64,000 bases of DNA, taken from positions 1 to 64,000 of the forward strand of contig CAIJOB010000013.1 of the NCBI GenBank assembly GCA_903822175.1, written 5' to 3'. The position numbers were made by a program, and so were the translations under genes. Positions 53,410-62,134 of this stretch are shown piece after piece. Under the pieces are notes generated by a model that was not told where the DNA came from, did not search any database, and was given only the letters and a program-made list of their open reading frames with translations. Position 1 is the stretch's first letter; each line of letters opens with the position of its first letter. Source of the DNA: an uncultured Alphaproteobacteria bacterium. Lineage in GTDB: Bacteria > Pseudomonadota > Alphaproteobacteria > Caulobacterales > Caulobacteraceae.

Positions 53410-53789
53410 GCGAGCAGCCTGCGGACCAGCATCATCCCGGCGAACAGTCCCACCACCGAGAGCACCACCGAACCGAGGCTGTAGAGAACGGCCCCAGCCC
53501 ATTCGCGCCGCTCGATCATCAGAGCCACGTCGAGGGAGAAGGACGAGAAGGTCGTGAATCCGCCCAGCACGCCGATCCCGATCAGCACGCGCCACTTCTC
53601 CTGGTCGGCGCCGCTGCGCAGGGCGAGCGCACTCACCAGGCAGCCCATCAGGAAGCCGCCCAGGACATTGATCGTGAAGATGCCCGACGGCCAGCCGGTC
53701 CCGAGCCAGGCGCGCACCTGATTGTTCAGCAGGTAACGGCTGACCGATCCAAAGGCGCCGCCGAGGGCCACAAGCAGGACGTTCAACAT
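53406..53789 (-). CDS. crcB: Fluoride ion channel CrcB
   Basis: Small four-helix fluoride exporter of 127 residues that dimerises in the inner membrane. Motifs: G-G-A-F-G-S-V-S-R-Y-L, T-I-N-V-L-G-G-F-L-M-G, and G-G-F-T-T-F-S-S-F-S. I chose the ATG at 53789, with AAGGGGG before it; an upstream start at 53825 would add 12 residues and overlap the previous gene. Its start region overlaps or abuts the upstream RluA-type gene's end, and no fluoride riboswitch fits there. Confidence 0.92.
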   Translation of the reverse strand: MLNVLLVALGGAFGSVSRYLLNNQVRAWLGTGWPSGIFTINVLGGFLMGCLVSALALRSGADQEKWRVLIGIGVLGGFTTFSSFSLDVALMIERREWAGAVLYSLGSVVLSVVGLFAGMMLVRRLLA

Positions 53790-53796
53790 CGCCCCC

Positions 53797-54561
53797 TTAT
53801 GCGACGCCGAGGCCCAGGGCCGCAATCAGCCCGGCCATGTCCGCCGGGATCGGCGCCTCCAACCGCTTCTCGCCACCGGACGGATGCGGGAACGTGAGCG
53901 CGGCGGCGTGCAGCATCAGGCGCGGCACGGCGTGACCGCCAACCACCAGCGCGCCGCCATAGCGCGCGTCCCCGGCGATGGGGCGGCCGAGGTGGGCCAT
54001 GTGGACGCGCAGCTGGTGCATCCGGCCGGTCTCCGGATCGAGCTCCATCAGCGCCGCGCCGGGCGCCTCGGCGAGCGTGCGATAGCGGCTGCGGGCGGTC
54101 TCGGCGTCGGCATGTTCCGGCGCGCAGACCCGCATGAAGGCCTCGCGGCCCTGCTCGTCGCGGCGCAGGGGGACGTCGATGGTTCCCGCCTGAGGCTCCG
54201 GCGCGCCGGGCGTGACGATGGCGCGATAGGTCTTGGCGAACTGCCGGGCCATCATCGCCTTGCCGAGGAAGCCGGCGGCGGGCTTGGTCCGCGCGGTGAG
54301 GATCACGCCGGAGGTGTCGCGGTCCAGGCGATGGATCAGCCGCGGCCTGGCCTTGCCGGGCTTGGCGAAGGCCCAGAGTAGTTCGTCCAGCGTATGGACC
54401 TGCCCTCGCCCGCCCTGGCTAGAGAGGCCCGACGGTTTGTTCAGGGCGACGATGTGCGGGTCCTGATAGATCACCAGAGAGCGGACGAATTCGATCTCGG
54501 CCTTGGTGAGCTGGACGGGCGTGACCGGCGCCCGGTCCGGACGCGGCGGGCGGCGGCTCAA
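53797..54561 (-). CDS. RluA-family pseudouridine synthase without S4 domain
   Basis: Pseudouridine synthase of 254 residues lacking an N-terminal S4 domain. Catalytic D80 is in H-R-L-D-R-D-T-S-G; other RluA motifs are N-K-P-S-G-L-S-S-Q-G-G near 41, K-T-Y-R-A-I-V and G-R-M-H-Q-L-R-V-H. It targets tRNA or rRNA. Its ATG overlaps the rarA stop by 4 bases, so it is coupled to it. Confidence 0.9.
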   Translation of the reverse strand: MSRRPPRPDRAPVTPVQLTKAEIEFVRSLVIYQDPHIVALNKPSGLSSQGGRGQVHTLDELLWAFAKPGKARPRLIHRLDRDTSGVILTARTKPAAGFLGKAMMARQFAKTYRAIVTPGAPEPQAGTIDVPLRRDEQGREAFMRVCAPEHADAETARSRYRTLAEAPGAALMELDPETGRMHQLRVHMAHLGRPIAGDARYGGALVVGGHAVPRLMLHAAALTFPHPSGGEKRLEAPIPADMAGLIAALGLGVA

Positions 54562-55859
54562 GACCGTTCCTTACGCATTGCTGCCCAGCGCTCCAGGCGT
54601 TCCTTGATCCGCGCCTCGGCCCCGTCGCCCTTGGGCGTGTAGAAGGTCTGGCGGTCCATCTCGTCGGGGAAATAGCTCTGGCCGGAGAAGCCTTCCGGAG
54701 CGTCGTGGTCGTAATTGTAGCCCTTGCCGTAGCCCAGATCCTTCATCAGCCGGGTCGGCGCGTTGCGGATATGCATGGGCGGCGCAAGCGAGCCGGTCTC
54801 GCGGGCCGCCTTCATGGCCGCGCCGTAGGCCCGATAGACGGCGTTGGACTTGGGCGCGGTGGCCAGGTGGACGGTGAGTTGGGCCAGCGCGATCTCGCCT
54901 TCCGGGCTCCCCAGGAAATCGTAGGTGTCCTTCGCCGCGTTCGCCAGGATCAGCGACATGGGATCGGCCTCGCCGATGTCCTCCGCCGCCGCGCGGATCA
55001 GCCGGCGGGCCACGAACAGCGGGTCCTCGCCGCCACTCAGCATGCGGGCCAGCCAGTAGAGCGCCGCGTCGGGATCGGAGCCGCGGATCGACTTATGCAG
55101 GGCCGAGATGAGGTTGTAGTGCTCCTCGCGGTCCTTGTCGTAGGCCGGGCTGCGCTTCTGCAGCACCTGGCCCAGCTCCTTGGTGGTCAGCGGCTTGGCC
55201 GAACCGATGTTGAACAGGGTCTCGGCCAGGGTCAGCAGGTAGCGGCCGTCGCCGTCGGCGAGCGCGGTCAGCGCCTGGCGGGCCTCCGGCTCTAGCGGCA
55301 GGGCCCGCTCCTCGAACGCCTCGGCCTTTTCCAGCAGGGCCTCCAGCGCCTCGTCGTCCAGCCGCTTCAGCACGAACACCTGGCTGCGCGACAGCAGCGC
55401 CCCGTTCAGCTCGAACGAAGGGTTCTCGGTGGTCGCGCCGACCAGGGTGACGATCCCCTCCTCCACGAAAGGCAGGAAACCGTCCTGCTGGGCGCGGTTG
55501 AACCGGTGGATCTCGTCGACGAACAGCAGGGTCGACTGCCCGGCGAGGCGCCGCACCCGGGCCTGCTCGAAGGCCTTCTTCAGGTCGGCGACGCCGGAGA
55601 ACACCGCCGAAAGCTGCTGGAATTCGTAACCCGCCTCCTTGGCCAACAGGCGCGCGATGGTGGTCTTGCCTGTGCCGGGCGGGCCCCAGAGGATCATCGA
55701 CGCCAGCCGCTTGGCCGCCGCCATCCGCCCGATAGGGCCGTTGGGTCCCAGCAGGTGATCCTGCCCCACGACCTCGCCCAAGGTCTGCGGGCGCAGGCGG
55801 TCGGCGAGCGGGGACGGCGCCTGGGGCGTCATGCCCGCGGCTTCGAACAGATCAGCCAT
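54558..55859 (-). CDS. rarA: Replication-associated recombination AAA ATPase RarA/MgsA
   Basis: AAA+ ATPase of 433 residues related to clamp loaders, acting at stalled replication forks. Walker A is G59PPGTGKT66, Walker B is F-V-D-E-I-H near 113-118, then the sensor motif T-T-E-N-P-S-F and a C-terminal tetramerisation domain with G-Y-N-Y-D-H-D and a final Y-F-P-D-E-M. It begins the four-gene unit rarA-rluA-crcB-rluC, read on the minus strand, followed by the TPR oxygenase. Confidence 0.95.
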   Translation of the reverse strand: MADLFEAAGMTPQAPSPLADRLRPQTLGEVVGQDHLLGPNGPIGRMAAAKRLASMILWGPPGTGKTTIARLLAKEAGYEFQQLSAVFSGVADLKKAFEQARVRRLAGQSTLLFVDEIHRFNRAQQDGFLPFVEEGIVTLVGATTENPSFELNGALLSRSQVFVLKRLDDEALEALLEKAEAFEERALPLEPEARQALTALADGDGRYLLTLAETLFNIGSAKPLTTKELGQVLQKRSPAYDKDREEHYNLISALHKSIRGSDPDAALYWLARMLSGGEDPLFVARRLIRAAAEDIGEADPMSLILANAAKDTYDFLGSPEGEIALAQLTVHLATAPKSNAVYRAYGAAMKAARETGSLAPPMHIRNAPTRLMKDLGYGKGYNYDHDAPEGFSGQSYFPDEMDRQTFYTPKGDGAEARIKERLERWAAMRKERS

Positions 55860-55865
55860 CGGCGT

Positions 55866-56300
55866 CTACTCGCCTTGGCCGTCGAAACGCGCCCTCGCCG
55901 CCTCGATCTGGTGGCGATTTTCAAAAGCCCAGGCGCCGAGCGCGTCGATGGGCGGGAACAGCGAGCGCCCAAGATCGGTCAGCTCATAGTCCACCCGGGG
56001 CGGAATGGTCGGAAACACCGTACGGGTGACCAGGCCGTCGCGCTCCAGGCCGCGCAGGGTGAGCGTCAGCATCCGCTGCGAGATGCCGTTGATGGCGCGT
56101 TTGATCTCGTTGAACCGCTTGGGGCCAAAGCCCAGCAGGCGCACGATCATCACGCTCCACTTGTCGCCGACCCGCGCCAGAATCTCGGTGATCGGGCGGC
56201 AGGACTCGGTGACGGCATGGACGCCGCCCTTTTCGATCCGCGCGAAGAGTTCGGCGGAGCTGACCGGCAGGGCGGTCACATCGGTGTGCTCGGGTTTCAA
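55866..56300 (-). CDS. HxlR family transcriptional regulator
   Basis: Winged-helix regulator of 144 residues. The HxlR signature is visible: C near residue 34 (E-S-C-R-P-I), [33 protein letters not shown], then the wing with [10 protein letters not shown]. The conserved Cys may sense electrophiles or oxidants. It is divergent from an azoreductase gene, and an inverted repeat lies between the two, so it probably controls that gene. Confidence 0.9.
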   Translation of the reverse strand: MKPEHTDVTALPVSSAELFARIEKGGVHAVTESCRPITEILARVGDKWSVMIVRLLGFGPKRFNEIKRAINGISQRMLTLTLRGLERDGLVTRTVFPTIPPRVDYELTDLGRSLFPPIDALGAWAFENRHQIEAARARFDGQGE

Positions 56301-56342
56301 AAAAGTGCCTTCTTGTGGGGTCTAGGGCAGTTACTCAAATAG

Positions 56343-56367
56343 TGCTGGTCACAAACCTATACCAGCA
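56343..56367. promoter_or_regulatory. Inverted repeat between HxlR and azoreductase genes
   Basis: TGCTGGT (56343-56349) and ACCAGCA (56361-56367) are perfect arms 11 bases apart, 13 bases upstream of the azoreductase GTG and in the divergent intergenic gap. This is the natural place for an HxlR operator. Confidence 0.6.
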
Positions 56368-56380
56368 TGAGGCCTTCCCC

Positions 56381-57007
56381 GTGAACCTGCTCCATATCGA
56401 TTCCAGCATCCTCGGCGACCATTCGGTCAGCCGCCAAGTCTCCGCCGCCGCGGTCGCCGCGCTCACCGCCGCCAACCCGGGCGCCAAGGTGACCTACCGC
56501 GATCTGGACGCCCAACCCGCGCCGCACCAGTCCGGCGCCCTCATGGCCGCCCGCGGCCTCGACCCCGCCGACCGCAACGCCGATCAGGCCCGCGACGTGG
56601 CCGACGCCGACGCCGTCCTCGAGGAATTCCTGGCGGCCGACACCGTGGTCATCGGGGTCCCGATGTACAATTTCGGCATCCCCAGCACGCTGAAGAGCTG
56701 GATCGACCACCTGGCGGTCGCTGGCAAGACGTTCAGCTATTCTGAGGCCGGCCCTAAGGGTCTCGCGGGCGGCAAGCGGATCATCCTGGCGTCCTCGCGC
56801 GGCGGCTTCTATGGCCCTGATAGCTCGGCGGCGTCGCTGCAGCACCAGGAAAGCTACCTGCGCGGGTTCTTCGGCTTCATCGGCATCCCGGAGATCGAGG
56901 TGGTCAGCGCCGAAGGGGTCAACTACGGGCCCGACCACAAGCAGACCGCACTCGAAGCCGCTGTCGCTCACGCCAGTGGGCTGGGACAGGTGCTGCAGGC
57001 GGCCTGA
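56381..57007 (+). CDS. FMN-dependent NADH-azoreductase
   Basis: Flavodoxin-fold NAD(P)H oxidoreductase of 208 residues, AzoR type, that reduces azo dyes and quinones. Signs: [11 protein letters not shown] near residue 9 for FMN phosphate, [16 protein letters not shown] near 93, and the loop S-S-R-G-G-F-Y. The GTG at 56381 has GAGG 8 bases upstream; an upstream in-frame ATG at 56315 lies in the operator region. Divergent HxlR control is likely. Confidence 0.92.
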   Translation: MNLLHIDSSILGDHSVSRQVSAAAVAALTAANPGAKVTYRDLDAQPAPHQSGALMAARGLDPADRNADQARDVADADAVLEEFLAADTVVIGVPMYNFGIPSTLKSWIDHLAVAGKTFSYSEAGPKGLAGGKRIILASSRGGFYGPDSSAASLQHQESYLRGFFGFIGIPEIEVVSAEGVNYGPDHKQTALEAAVAHASGLGQVLQAA

Positions 57008-57008
57008 C

Positions 57009-58433
57009 CTAGGTCTGGAAGGTCGCGGTCAGCTGATGGCCGTTGCGCTCGATGGTCACCTGCCACGATCGGGCCGGCGCGACGACGGCGCTGGTCAGGT
57101 CGCTGACGTTCTTGATGTCGCGCCCGTTGACCGCACGGATGATGTCGCCCGCCTGGACGCCGACCTGCTGCGCCTGGCCGGCGATGGTCTTGGTGACCAC
57201 CACGCCGGCGCGGGCGAAGGGGTCGAGGCCCACCTCTTCGGCGACCGCCGGCGACAGGTTGACCACGGTCGCGCCCTGGAAGGGGTTGCGCCCGGCGATC
57301 ACCTGCTCGTCGCGGGCCGGATTGGCGGGCGCGGGCTCGGCGCGGATGGTCATCGCCTGCTCGGCCTTATCTCGGCGCACGCCGAACCGGACGGTGTCGC
57401 CTGGACGGTGTGTGCCCATGGCGTAGTTCAGCGAGGCGGCGTCGACGATCGGCGCGCCGTCCACGGAGGTGACCACATCGCCCTTCTTTAAGCCCGCGCG
57501 GGCCGCCGCGCCGTCTGGCCAGACCTCGGAGACCTGGGCGCCCGATGGCGTCGGCAAGCCCACGGTCTTGGCGATCTCCGGCGTCACGCTCTGCAGCTTG
57601 GCGCCGAGCCACGGGCGCACCACCGCGTGGCCGCCGCCCATCGCCGTCTCCACCACCCGGCGCACCACGACCGCGGGAATGGCGAAGCCGATGCCCGACG
57701 ACTGTCCGGACTGGGAATAGATGAAGCTGTTCACCCCGATCAGGTTGCCATCCATGCTGACCAGCGCGCCGCCGGAGTTGCCCGGATTGATCGCCGCGTC
57801 GGTCTGGATGTAGGCGCCGGCGTCGCCGTTCGGGTCGGCGGTGCGGTTTGTGGCCGAGATGATCCCATTGGTCACCGTCTGGCCGACGCCGAAGGGGTCG
57901 CCGATGGCCAACACCAGATCGCCGACCTGGGTGTCGGCGCGGTCGTCGATGGCCATCACCGGCAGCTTCTCGCCGGGCGGCAGGTCGATCTTCAGGATCG
58001 CCAGGTCGGTCCGCTCATCGGCCAGCAGCACCTTGGCAGGGAATTCGCGGCGGTCGAACAGGGCGACGGTGATCTCCTGGCCGTGTTCGATCACGTGGTT
58101 GTTGGTGACGATGACGCCGTCGGAGCGGACGATCACGCCGGAGCCCAGCGAGCCTTCCATGCGCTCCTTGGGCGCGCCCATGCCGAACCGCTGCCAGAAC
58201 GGGTCGGCCTGTTGGCGCACCACGCGCTTTGCGGAGATGTTCACCACCGCCGGCGCCGTACGCTTCACGATCGGGGCGAAGGACTGCTTCATGGCCGCCG
58301 CGCTGGTCGGCGTGACGCGGACCGGCTCGGCCAGGGCCGGCGCCGGAGCCTGGGCCGCTCCCAAGGCCACCCCATGCGCCGCGCCGGCGGCGAGCAGGGC
58401 AAGGGTCGGGATCAGGACGCGATGGGCGCGCAT
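57009..58433 (-). CDS. Deg/HtrA periplasmic serine protease with two PDZ domains
   Basis: Quality-control protease of 474 residues. A signal peptide (about 1-32) is followed by the trypsin-like domain with H113 (T-N-N-H-V), D143 (T-D-L-A-I-L) and S220 (G-N-S-G-G-A-L), then PDZ1 (about 270-360) and PDZ2 (about 375-474). This is the DegP/DegQ layout. I chose the ATG at 58433 with GGAG upstream; a start at 58460 would add a non-signal prefix. It converges with the azoreductase gene (1 base apart). Confidence 0.94.
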   Translation of the reverse strand: MRAHRVLIPTLALLAAGAAHGVALGAAQAPAPALAEPVRVTPTSAAAMKQSFAPIVKRTAPAVVNISAKRVVRQQADPFWQRFGMGAPKERMEGSLGSGVIVRSDGVIVTNNHVIEHGQEITVALFDRREFPAKVLLADERTDLAILKIDLPPGEKLPVMAIDDRADTQVGDLVLAIGDPFGVGQTVTNGIISATNRTADPNGDAGAYIQTDAAINPGNSGGALVSMDGNLIGVNSFIYSQSGQSSGIGFAIPAVVVRRVVETAMGGGHAVVRPWLGAKLQSVTPEIAKTVGLPTPSGAQVSEVWPDGAAARAGLKKGDVVTSVDGAPIVDAASLNYAMGTHRPGDTVRFGVRRDKAEQAMTIRAEPAPANPARDEQVIAGRNPFQGATVVNLSPAVAEEVGLDPFARAGVVVTKTIAGQAQQVGVQAGDIIRAVNGRDIKNVSDLTSAVVAPARSWQVTIERNGHQLTATFQT

Positions 58434-58528
58434 GGTCGCTCCGGAGTCTTCGAACACCATAACAGGTTCGCCCGGCAGTTCGGGGGAGTTTTCAGGCGCT
58501 TTAATGGCGGGGCTTGCGGCGCCGGCCT

Positions 58529-59785
58529 TCAGGCGTCCGGCTTGGGCCCGGGTCCGCGATGCACCCGCAGCCCAAAGACGAAGGCGATCATCAGCAGGCC
58601 TGACGCCAGGAAGATCGGCAGGCCGGGCATATGCAGCGTCGCGTCATGCCGCACGGCCCAGGCGAACAGGGTCCCGAACACCAGCGGCCCGATGATCGAG
58701 CCGATGCCCTGCAGGCTCTGGTTGGCGCCCTGCAGCTGTCCTTGCTCCTGCGGCCCGACGCGCCGGGTCATCAGGCCCTGCAAGCCTGGCTGCATCAGGT
58801 TCATCAGGGCGAAGATCGGCGCCGAGGCGAGATAGATCCAGCCAGTCGGCGCGAAACCGTAGAGGGCAAAGCCGATGGCGCCGCCCAGGGCGCCCAGCAA
58901 CAGCGTGTTTCGCTCTCCGATCCGCGAGACGATCGGCCCGACCAGCAGGAGCTGAACCGCTACCCCCAAGGCGCCGGTCCCCATCAGGGTCAGGCCCATC
59001 ACCAGCGGCGTCCAGTGATAGCGATAGCCGGCGTAGAGCACGAAGATCGACGGCAGCACGTTCTGCGCCAGGTAGAAGAGGAAGTTGATGAAGGCGAGGT
59101 CCAGCAGCTCCGAGTGAGCGCGCAGGAAGTTCAGCGAGCCGATCGGATTGGCGCGCCGCCAGTCGAAGCGGGCTATCCGCCGCTCGGGCGCCAGGGATTC
59201 CGGCAGCACGAACAGGCCGTAGACCCAGTTCAGCGTCGTCAGCGCCGCCGCGACGAAGAACGGCAACCGCAGAGACTGTTGCGCCAGCAGGCCACCAAGC
59301 GCCGGGCCGATCAGGAAGCCGAAGCTGAACGCCGACCCCAGCCAGCCGAACGCTTTGGCGCGGTTCTGCGGCAGGGTCACATCGGCGACATAGGCGCCGG
59401 CGGTGGAGAAGCTGGCGGCAGTCATGCCGTTGATCACCCGCCCGATGAACAGCCATGACAGGCTGGGCGCGAGCGCCATGAACAGGAAGTCGATCGCCAG
59501 GCCGAACAGCGAGATCAGCAGCACAGGACGGCGCCCGATCCGGTCGGACAGCAGCCCCAGCACTGGACCGCAGAAGAACTGCATCACGCCCCAGACCGTG
59601 GCGAACAGCACATTGGTCAGCGAAGCGGCGGCGAAGTCCCCGCCGGTGAACTGTTTGATGAGGTTCGGCAGGACCGGGATCATGATCCCAAACGAGATCG
59701 CGTTCATCAGCGCCGTGGCGAAGATGAAGCCGAAAGCCGCCTGGCGGCCGCGGGGCGCCGCGGGCGCTGCTGTTGGACTGGTCAT
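58529..59785 (-). CDS. MFS transporter, Tet-type 12-helix exporter
   Basis: Major facilitator of 418 residues with about 12 transmembrane segments. TetA-like features: F-A-T-V-W-G-V-M-Q-F-F-C-G-P-V-L-G-L-L-S-D-R-I-G-R-R-P-V-L-L between helices 2 and 3, F-I-G-R-V-I-N-G-M-T-A-A-S in helix 4, and loop P-x-x-Q-N-R-A-K-A-F-G-W. It would export a drug-like compound by proton antiport; the substrate cannot be told. I chose the ATG at 59785, with GGGGGAG 7 bases upstream. The VOC/ArsR operon lies next upstream. Confidence 0.88.
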   Translation of the reverse strand: MTSPTAAPAAPRGRQAAFGFIFATALMNAISFGIMIPVLPNLIKQFTGGDFAAASLTNVLFATVWGVMQFFCGPVLGLLSDRIGRRPVLLISLFGLAIDFLFMALAPSLSWLFIGRVINGMTAASFSTAGAYVADVTLPQNRAKAFGWLGSAFSFGFLIGPALGGLLAQQSLRLPFFVAAALTTLNWVYGLFVLPESLAPERRIARFDWRRANPIGSLNFLRAHSELLDLAFINFLFYLAQNVLPSIFVLYAGYRYHWTPLVMGLTLMGTGALGVAVQLLLVGPIVSRIGERNTLLLGALGGAIGFALYGFAPTGWIYLASAPIFALMNLMQPGLQGLMTRRVGPQEQGQLQGANQSLQGIGSIIGPLVFGTLFAWAVRHDATLHMPGLPIFLASGLLMIAFVFGLRVHRGPGPKPDA

Positions 59786-59837
59786 GAACTCTCCCCCGCG
59801 GCGACCTTGAAACAAACCCAGAACTGAGACAACCCGA

Positions 59838-60311
59838 TTATCCCAACCGGTCGCGGATCGACCCGATCTGTCCCCGCCAGAAGTCGGCGAGCCGCATCAG
59901 CAGCACCTGGTCGGGGAAGCCGTGGCGCGCGGCGCCGGCCGGCACCTGGTCGAAGCCACGGTGCTCGATGCTGACCCGGGTCTCCTCGCCGACCGCCTCG
60001 AAGACCACCTCGACCTCGGTGTGCAGATCGAGCGGGAAATTCGCCTGGCGCCAGGTGAAGACCAGGCGGCCGGGCGGCTCCCAGACGGTGATCCTGCCGA
60101 TCTCAAAGACCTTGCCGCCGGCCCGCGTTTCGATCAGGCGTCCGCCCTCGCCGTCCCCGCCGGGCGGTTCAAACGACAGGACGCCTGGCCTGGGCGTGGT
60201 CTCGAACAGCGGGCTGGGCCGCCACCAGGCGCCGATCTCGCCCGTGAAGGCGTCAAAGGCGCGCTCTGGCGTCGCGCTGACCCGCAGCGCCACATAGACC
60301 TTGGAGGTCAT
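59838..60311 (-). CDS. SRPBCC (AHSA1-like) domain protein
   Basis: START-like domain protein of 157 residues: A-T-P-E-R-A-F-D-A-F-T-G-E-I-G-A-W-W, E-T-R-A-G-G-K-V-F-E-I-G and F-T-W-R. It overlaps the ArsR stop by 4 bases (60308-60311). It is the last gene of the unit VOC1-VOC2-VOC3-ArsR-SRPBCC. Its predicted hydrophobic-ligand-binding role is inferred from the family. Confidence 0.87.
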   Translation of the reverse strand: MTSKVYVALRVSATPERAFDAFTGEIGAWWRPSPLFETTPRPGVLSFEPPGGDGEGGRLIETRAGGKVFEIGRITVWEPPGRLVFTWRQANFPLDLHTEVEVVFEAVGEETRVSIEHRGFDQVPAGAARHGFPDQVLLMRLADFWRGQIGSIRDRLG

Positions 60312-60685
60312 GCGTCCTTCCCGGGATCAGACTTGCGGTCCGACTCGGCCGGGCGTTCCAGGTGAGCCTTGAAGGCCAGAAGCTGTTCGCTCCACAGCCG
60401 TTCCGCCTCCTCAAGCCAGCGCAGCAGGTTCGCCATGGGTTCGGGCCTCAGGGCATAGATGCGCACCCGCGCATCGAAGGTGGGATGGCTCTCCTCCACC
60501 AGACCGCTCTCGCGCAGGGTCCGCAGGTGGCGGCTCATCGAGGGCGCCGACAGCGCCAGTTCGCGGGCCAGGTCGCCGGCGGCGCGAGGCCCACGGCTCA
60601 GCAGATCGACGACCTGGCGGCGATGTGGGTCGGCCAGCGCGGCCAGGGTGCGGTCGACGTCCTGGCGCAGGGGCTGGGCGCTCAC
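60308..60685 (-). CDS. ArsR family transcriptional regulator
   Basis: Winged-helix repressor of 125 residues. Motif: L-A-D-P-H-R-R-Q-V-V-D-L-L-S, L-A-R-E-L-A-L-S-A-P-S-M-S-R-H-L-R-T-L-R-E, and wing segment R-V-R-I-Y. No metal-binding Cys cluster. The GTG start at 60685 overlaps the previous VOC stop (GTGA); the longer frame upstream is antisense to nothing functional and lies inside the VOC gene. Operator-like sites lie upstream of the operon at 62135-62153. Confidence 0.88.
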   Translation of the reverse strand: MSAQPLRQDVDRTLAALADPHRRQVVDLLSRGPRAAGDLARELALSAPSMSRHLRTLRESGLVEESHPTFDARVRIYALRPEPMANLLRWLEEAERLWSEQLLAFKAHLERPAESDRKSDPGKDA

Positions 60686-61146
60686 GCCTTGCCCGCGGTG
60701 ATCTTGTGGCCGGTCGCCTGCGACGCCTCGGCGTCGGTCAACACCGCCAGAGTCTGGCCGAACGACCAGGGATGATCCTCCAGGTCGGTGCAGGTGTAGA
60801 CCCGGTCGCCATAGGGTTGGGTCTCCGGCTCGCGCACCACCACGGCGCCGGCGGCCCGGGCGCGGGCGCAATGGACGTCGAGCCCGTCGCGAAGCTGCAC
60901 ATGCACCGACTGGGTCGCCCGGCCCTCCCAGGCCCTCGGGCTGACCGCCTTGCCCTGCGGCGGGCCGACCACCATCACGTAGCCGTCGCCGATGGTCAGT
61001 TCGGAATGGACCACCTGCCCGGCGTCGCCCTCAACCACCAACCGCCGCTCGAAGCCGAAGGCGGTCTCCAGCCAGGCGATCGCCGCCAGCGGCTCCCGGT
61101 ACCAGATCACCGGACCGATGGTCGGCAGCCGGGCGCGATCCTCCAT
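60682..61146 (-). CDS. VOC (glyoxalase/bleomycin resistance) family protein, third copy
   Basis: Small vicinal-oxygen-chelate fold protein of 154 residues, with P-V-I-W-Y-R-E-P-L-A-A-I-A-W-L-E-T-A-F-G-F at the start and a C-terminal strand D-L-E-D-H-P-W-S-F. Metal ligands of true glyoxalases are not obvious, so activity is unclear. It overlaps VOC2 by 1 base (TGATG) and the ArsR gene by 4. The three tandem copies are clearly paralogous. Confidence 0.87.
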   Translation of the reverse strand: MEDRARLPTIGPVIWYREPLAAIAWLETAFGFERRLVVEGDAGQVVHSELTIGDGYVMVVGPPQGKAVSPRAWEGRATQSVHVQLRDGLDVHCARARAAGAVVVREPETQPYGDRVYTCTDLEDHPWSFGQTLAVLTDAEASQATGHKITAGKA

Positions 61147-61625
61147 CAGACGCCCTCCAGGGACGTGCGGATCTTGAGGCCGCTGGCCGCTTCCATCTGC
61201 TCGCCCGACACCACCCTGACCTCCTGGCTGAAGTTCCAGACGTGGCCCTCCGGGTCGAGGGCGCGATAGGTGCGGGCGCCATAGAACTGGTCGGCCGGCT
61301 CAGCGGTGATCCGCGCGCCCGCGGCCCGGGCCTGTGCGCAGTGGGCGTCGATCCCGTCGGCCAGCTGCACGCGCATGAACTGGCTGCCATCGCCCCCCAG
61401 GTTCTGCGGGCTCTTCATCCGCCCGCCGCCCAGCAGGCCGCCGCCGAACTCGGCGCTGATGCCGACGGGCGCGCCCCGGAACTCCATCTCCGCGTGGCCG
61501 ACATTGCCCTCAGCGTCGGTGAGCAGGACGGTGGTCTCGAAGCCGAAGGCGGTCTCGAGCCATTTCATGGCGGCGATGGGGTCTTTGTAGAAAACGCAGG
61601 CCACCAGGGCGGGACGTTCAGCCAT
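61146..61625 (-). CDS. VOC family protein, second copy
   Basis: Paralogue of 159 residues with V-A-C-V-F-Y-K-D-P-I-A-A-M-K-W-L-E-T-A-F-G-F at the N terminus, G-G-D-G-S-Q-F-M-R-V-Q-L-A-D-G-I-D-A-H in the middle and the end A-L-D-P-E-G-H-V-W-N-F-S-Q. It is the only intact copy that keeps all the features I expect. It overlaps VOC1 by 8 bases and VOC3 by 1. Cytoplasmic, function unknown. Confidence 0.88.
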   Translation of the reverse strand: MAERPALVACVFYKDPIAAMKWLETAFGFETTVLLTDAEGNVGHAEMEFRGAPVGISAEFGGGLLGGGRMKSPQNLGGDGSQFMRVQLADGIDAHCAQARAAGARITAEPADQFYGARTYRALDPEGHVWNFSQEVRVVSGEQMEAASGLKIRTSLEGV

Positions 61626-62108
61626 GACCGGCCTCCTTCAGCGAGGTGGAGAGTTTCAGGCCGGTGGCGGCCTCCATGTCCGCGGCGCTGGCCGCAGCGG
61701 CCGGCTGGGCGAAGTTCCAGACGTGGCCTTCTGGATCCATCGCCCGGTAGGTTCGCTCGCCATAGAATTCGTCGTTCGGCGCCTGCGTGATCCGCGCGCC
61801 GGCGGCCCTCGCGCGGTCGCAATGGGCGTCGAGCCCGTCGGGCATATGGACGCTGACGAACTGGGTGCCACGGCCCTCGATGGCCGCCGGGCTGACCATC
61901 CGGGCGGCGCCGATAAGGTCGGGCGCGGCGAATTCCGGGTTGATACTCACCGAGCCGCCCAGGAAGCTCATCTCCGAATAGGCCACCTGTCCGGCGGCGT
62001 CGGTCATCAGGGTGGTGGTCTCGAACCCGAAAGCGGCCTCCAGCCATTTCAGCGCGGCCAGGGGTCGCGGTATAAGGCGCTGGGCCGAAACGTCGTCATG
62101 CCGCTCAT
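61618..62108 (-). pseudogene. VOC family gene, first copy, interrupted by a frameshift
   Basis: Read from the ATG at 62108 the frame gives M-S-G-M-T-T-F-R-P-S-A-L-Y-R-D-P and then meets a stop. The paralogues continue D-P-L-A-A-x-K-W-L-E-A-A-F-G-F, which is found exactly in the next frame from the same place: the codons for L-A-A-L-K-W-L follow. A single extra C in the CCCC run (plus-strand gggg at 62061-62064) would restore one frame. The downstream part is fully conserved to the stop at 61618 (D-P-E-G-H-V-W-N-F and so on). So it is a recent frameshift or a sequencing error, not an old pseudogene. An internal start at 62007 would give only the C-terminal part. Confidence 0.8.
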
Positions 62109-62134
62109 GGCGCAGGTATCCTTGCGTTTGACGA

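Noticed and set aside
53790..53830. Fluoride riboswitch before crcB
   Set aside because: The crcB start lies at the end of the upstream gene; no leader of sufficient length exists.
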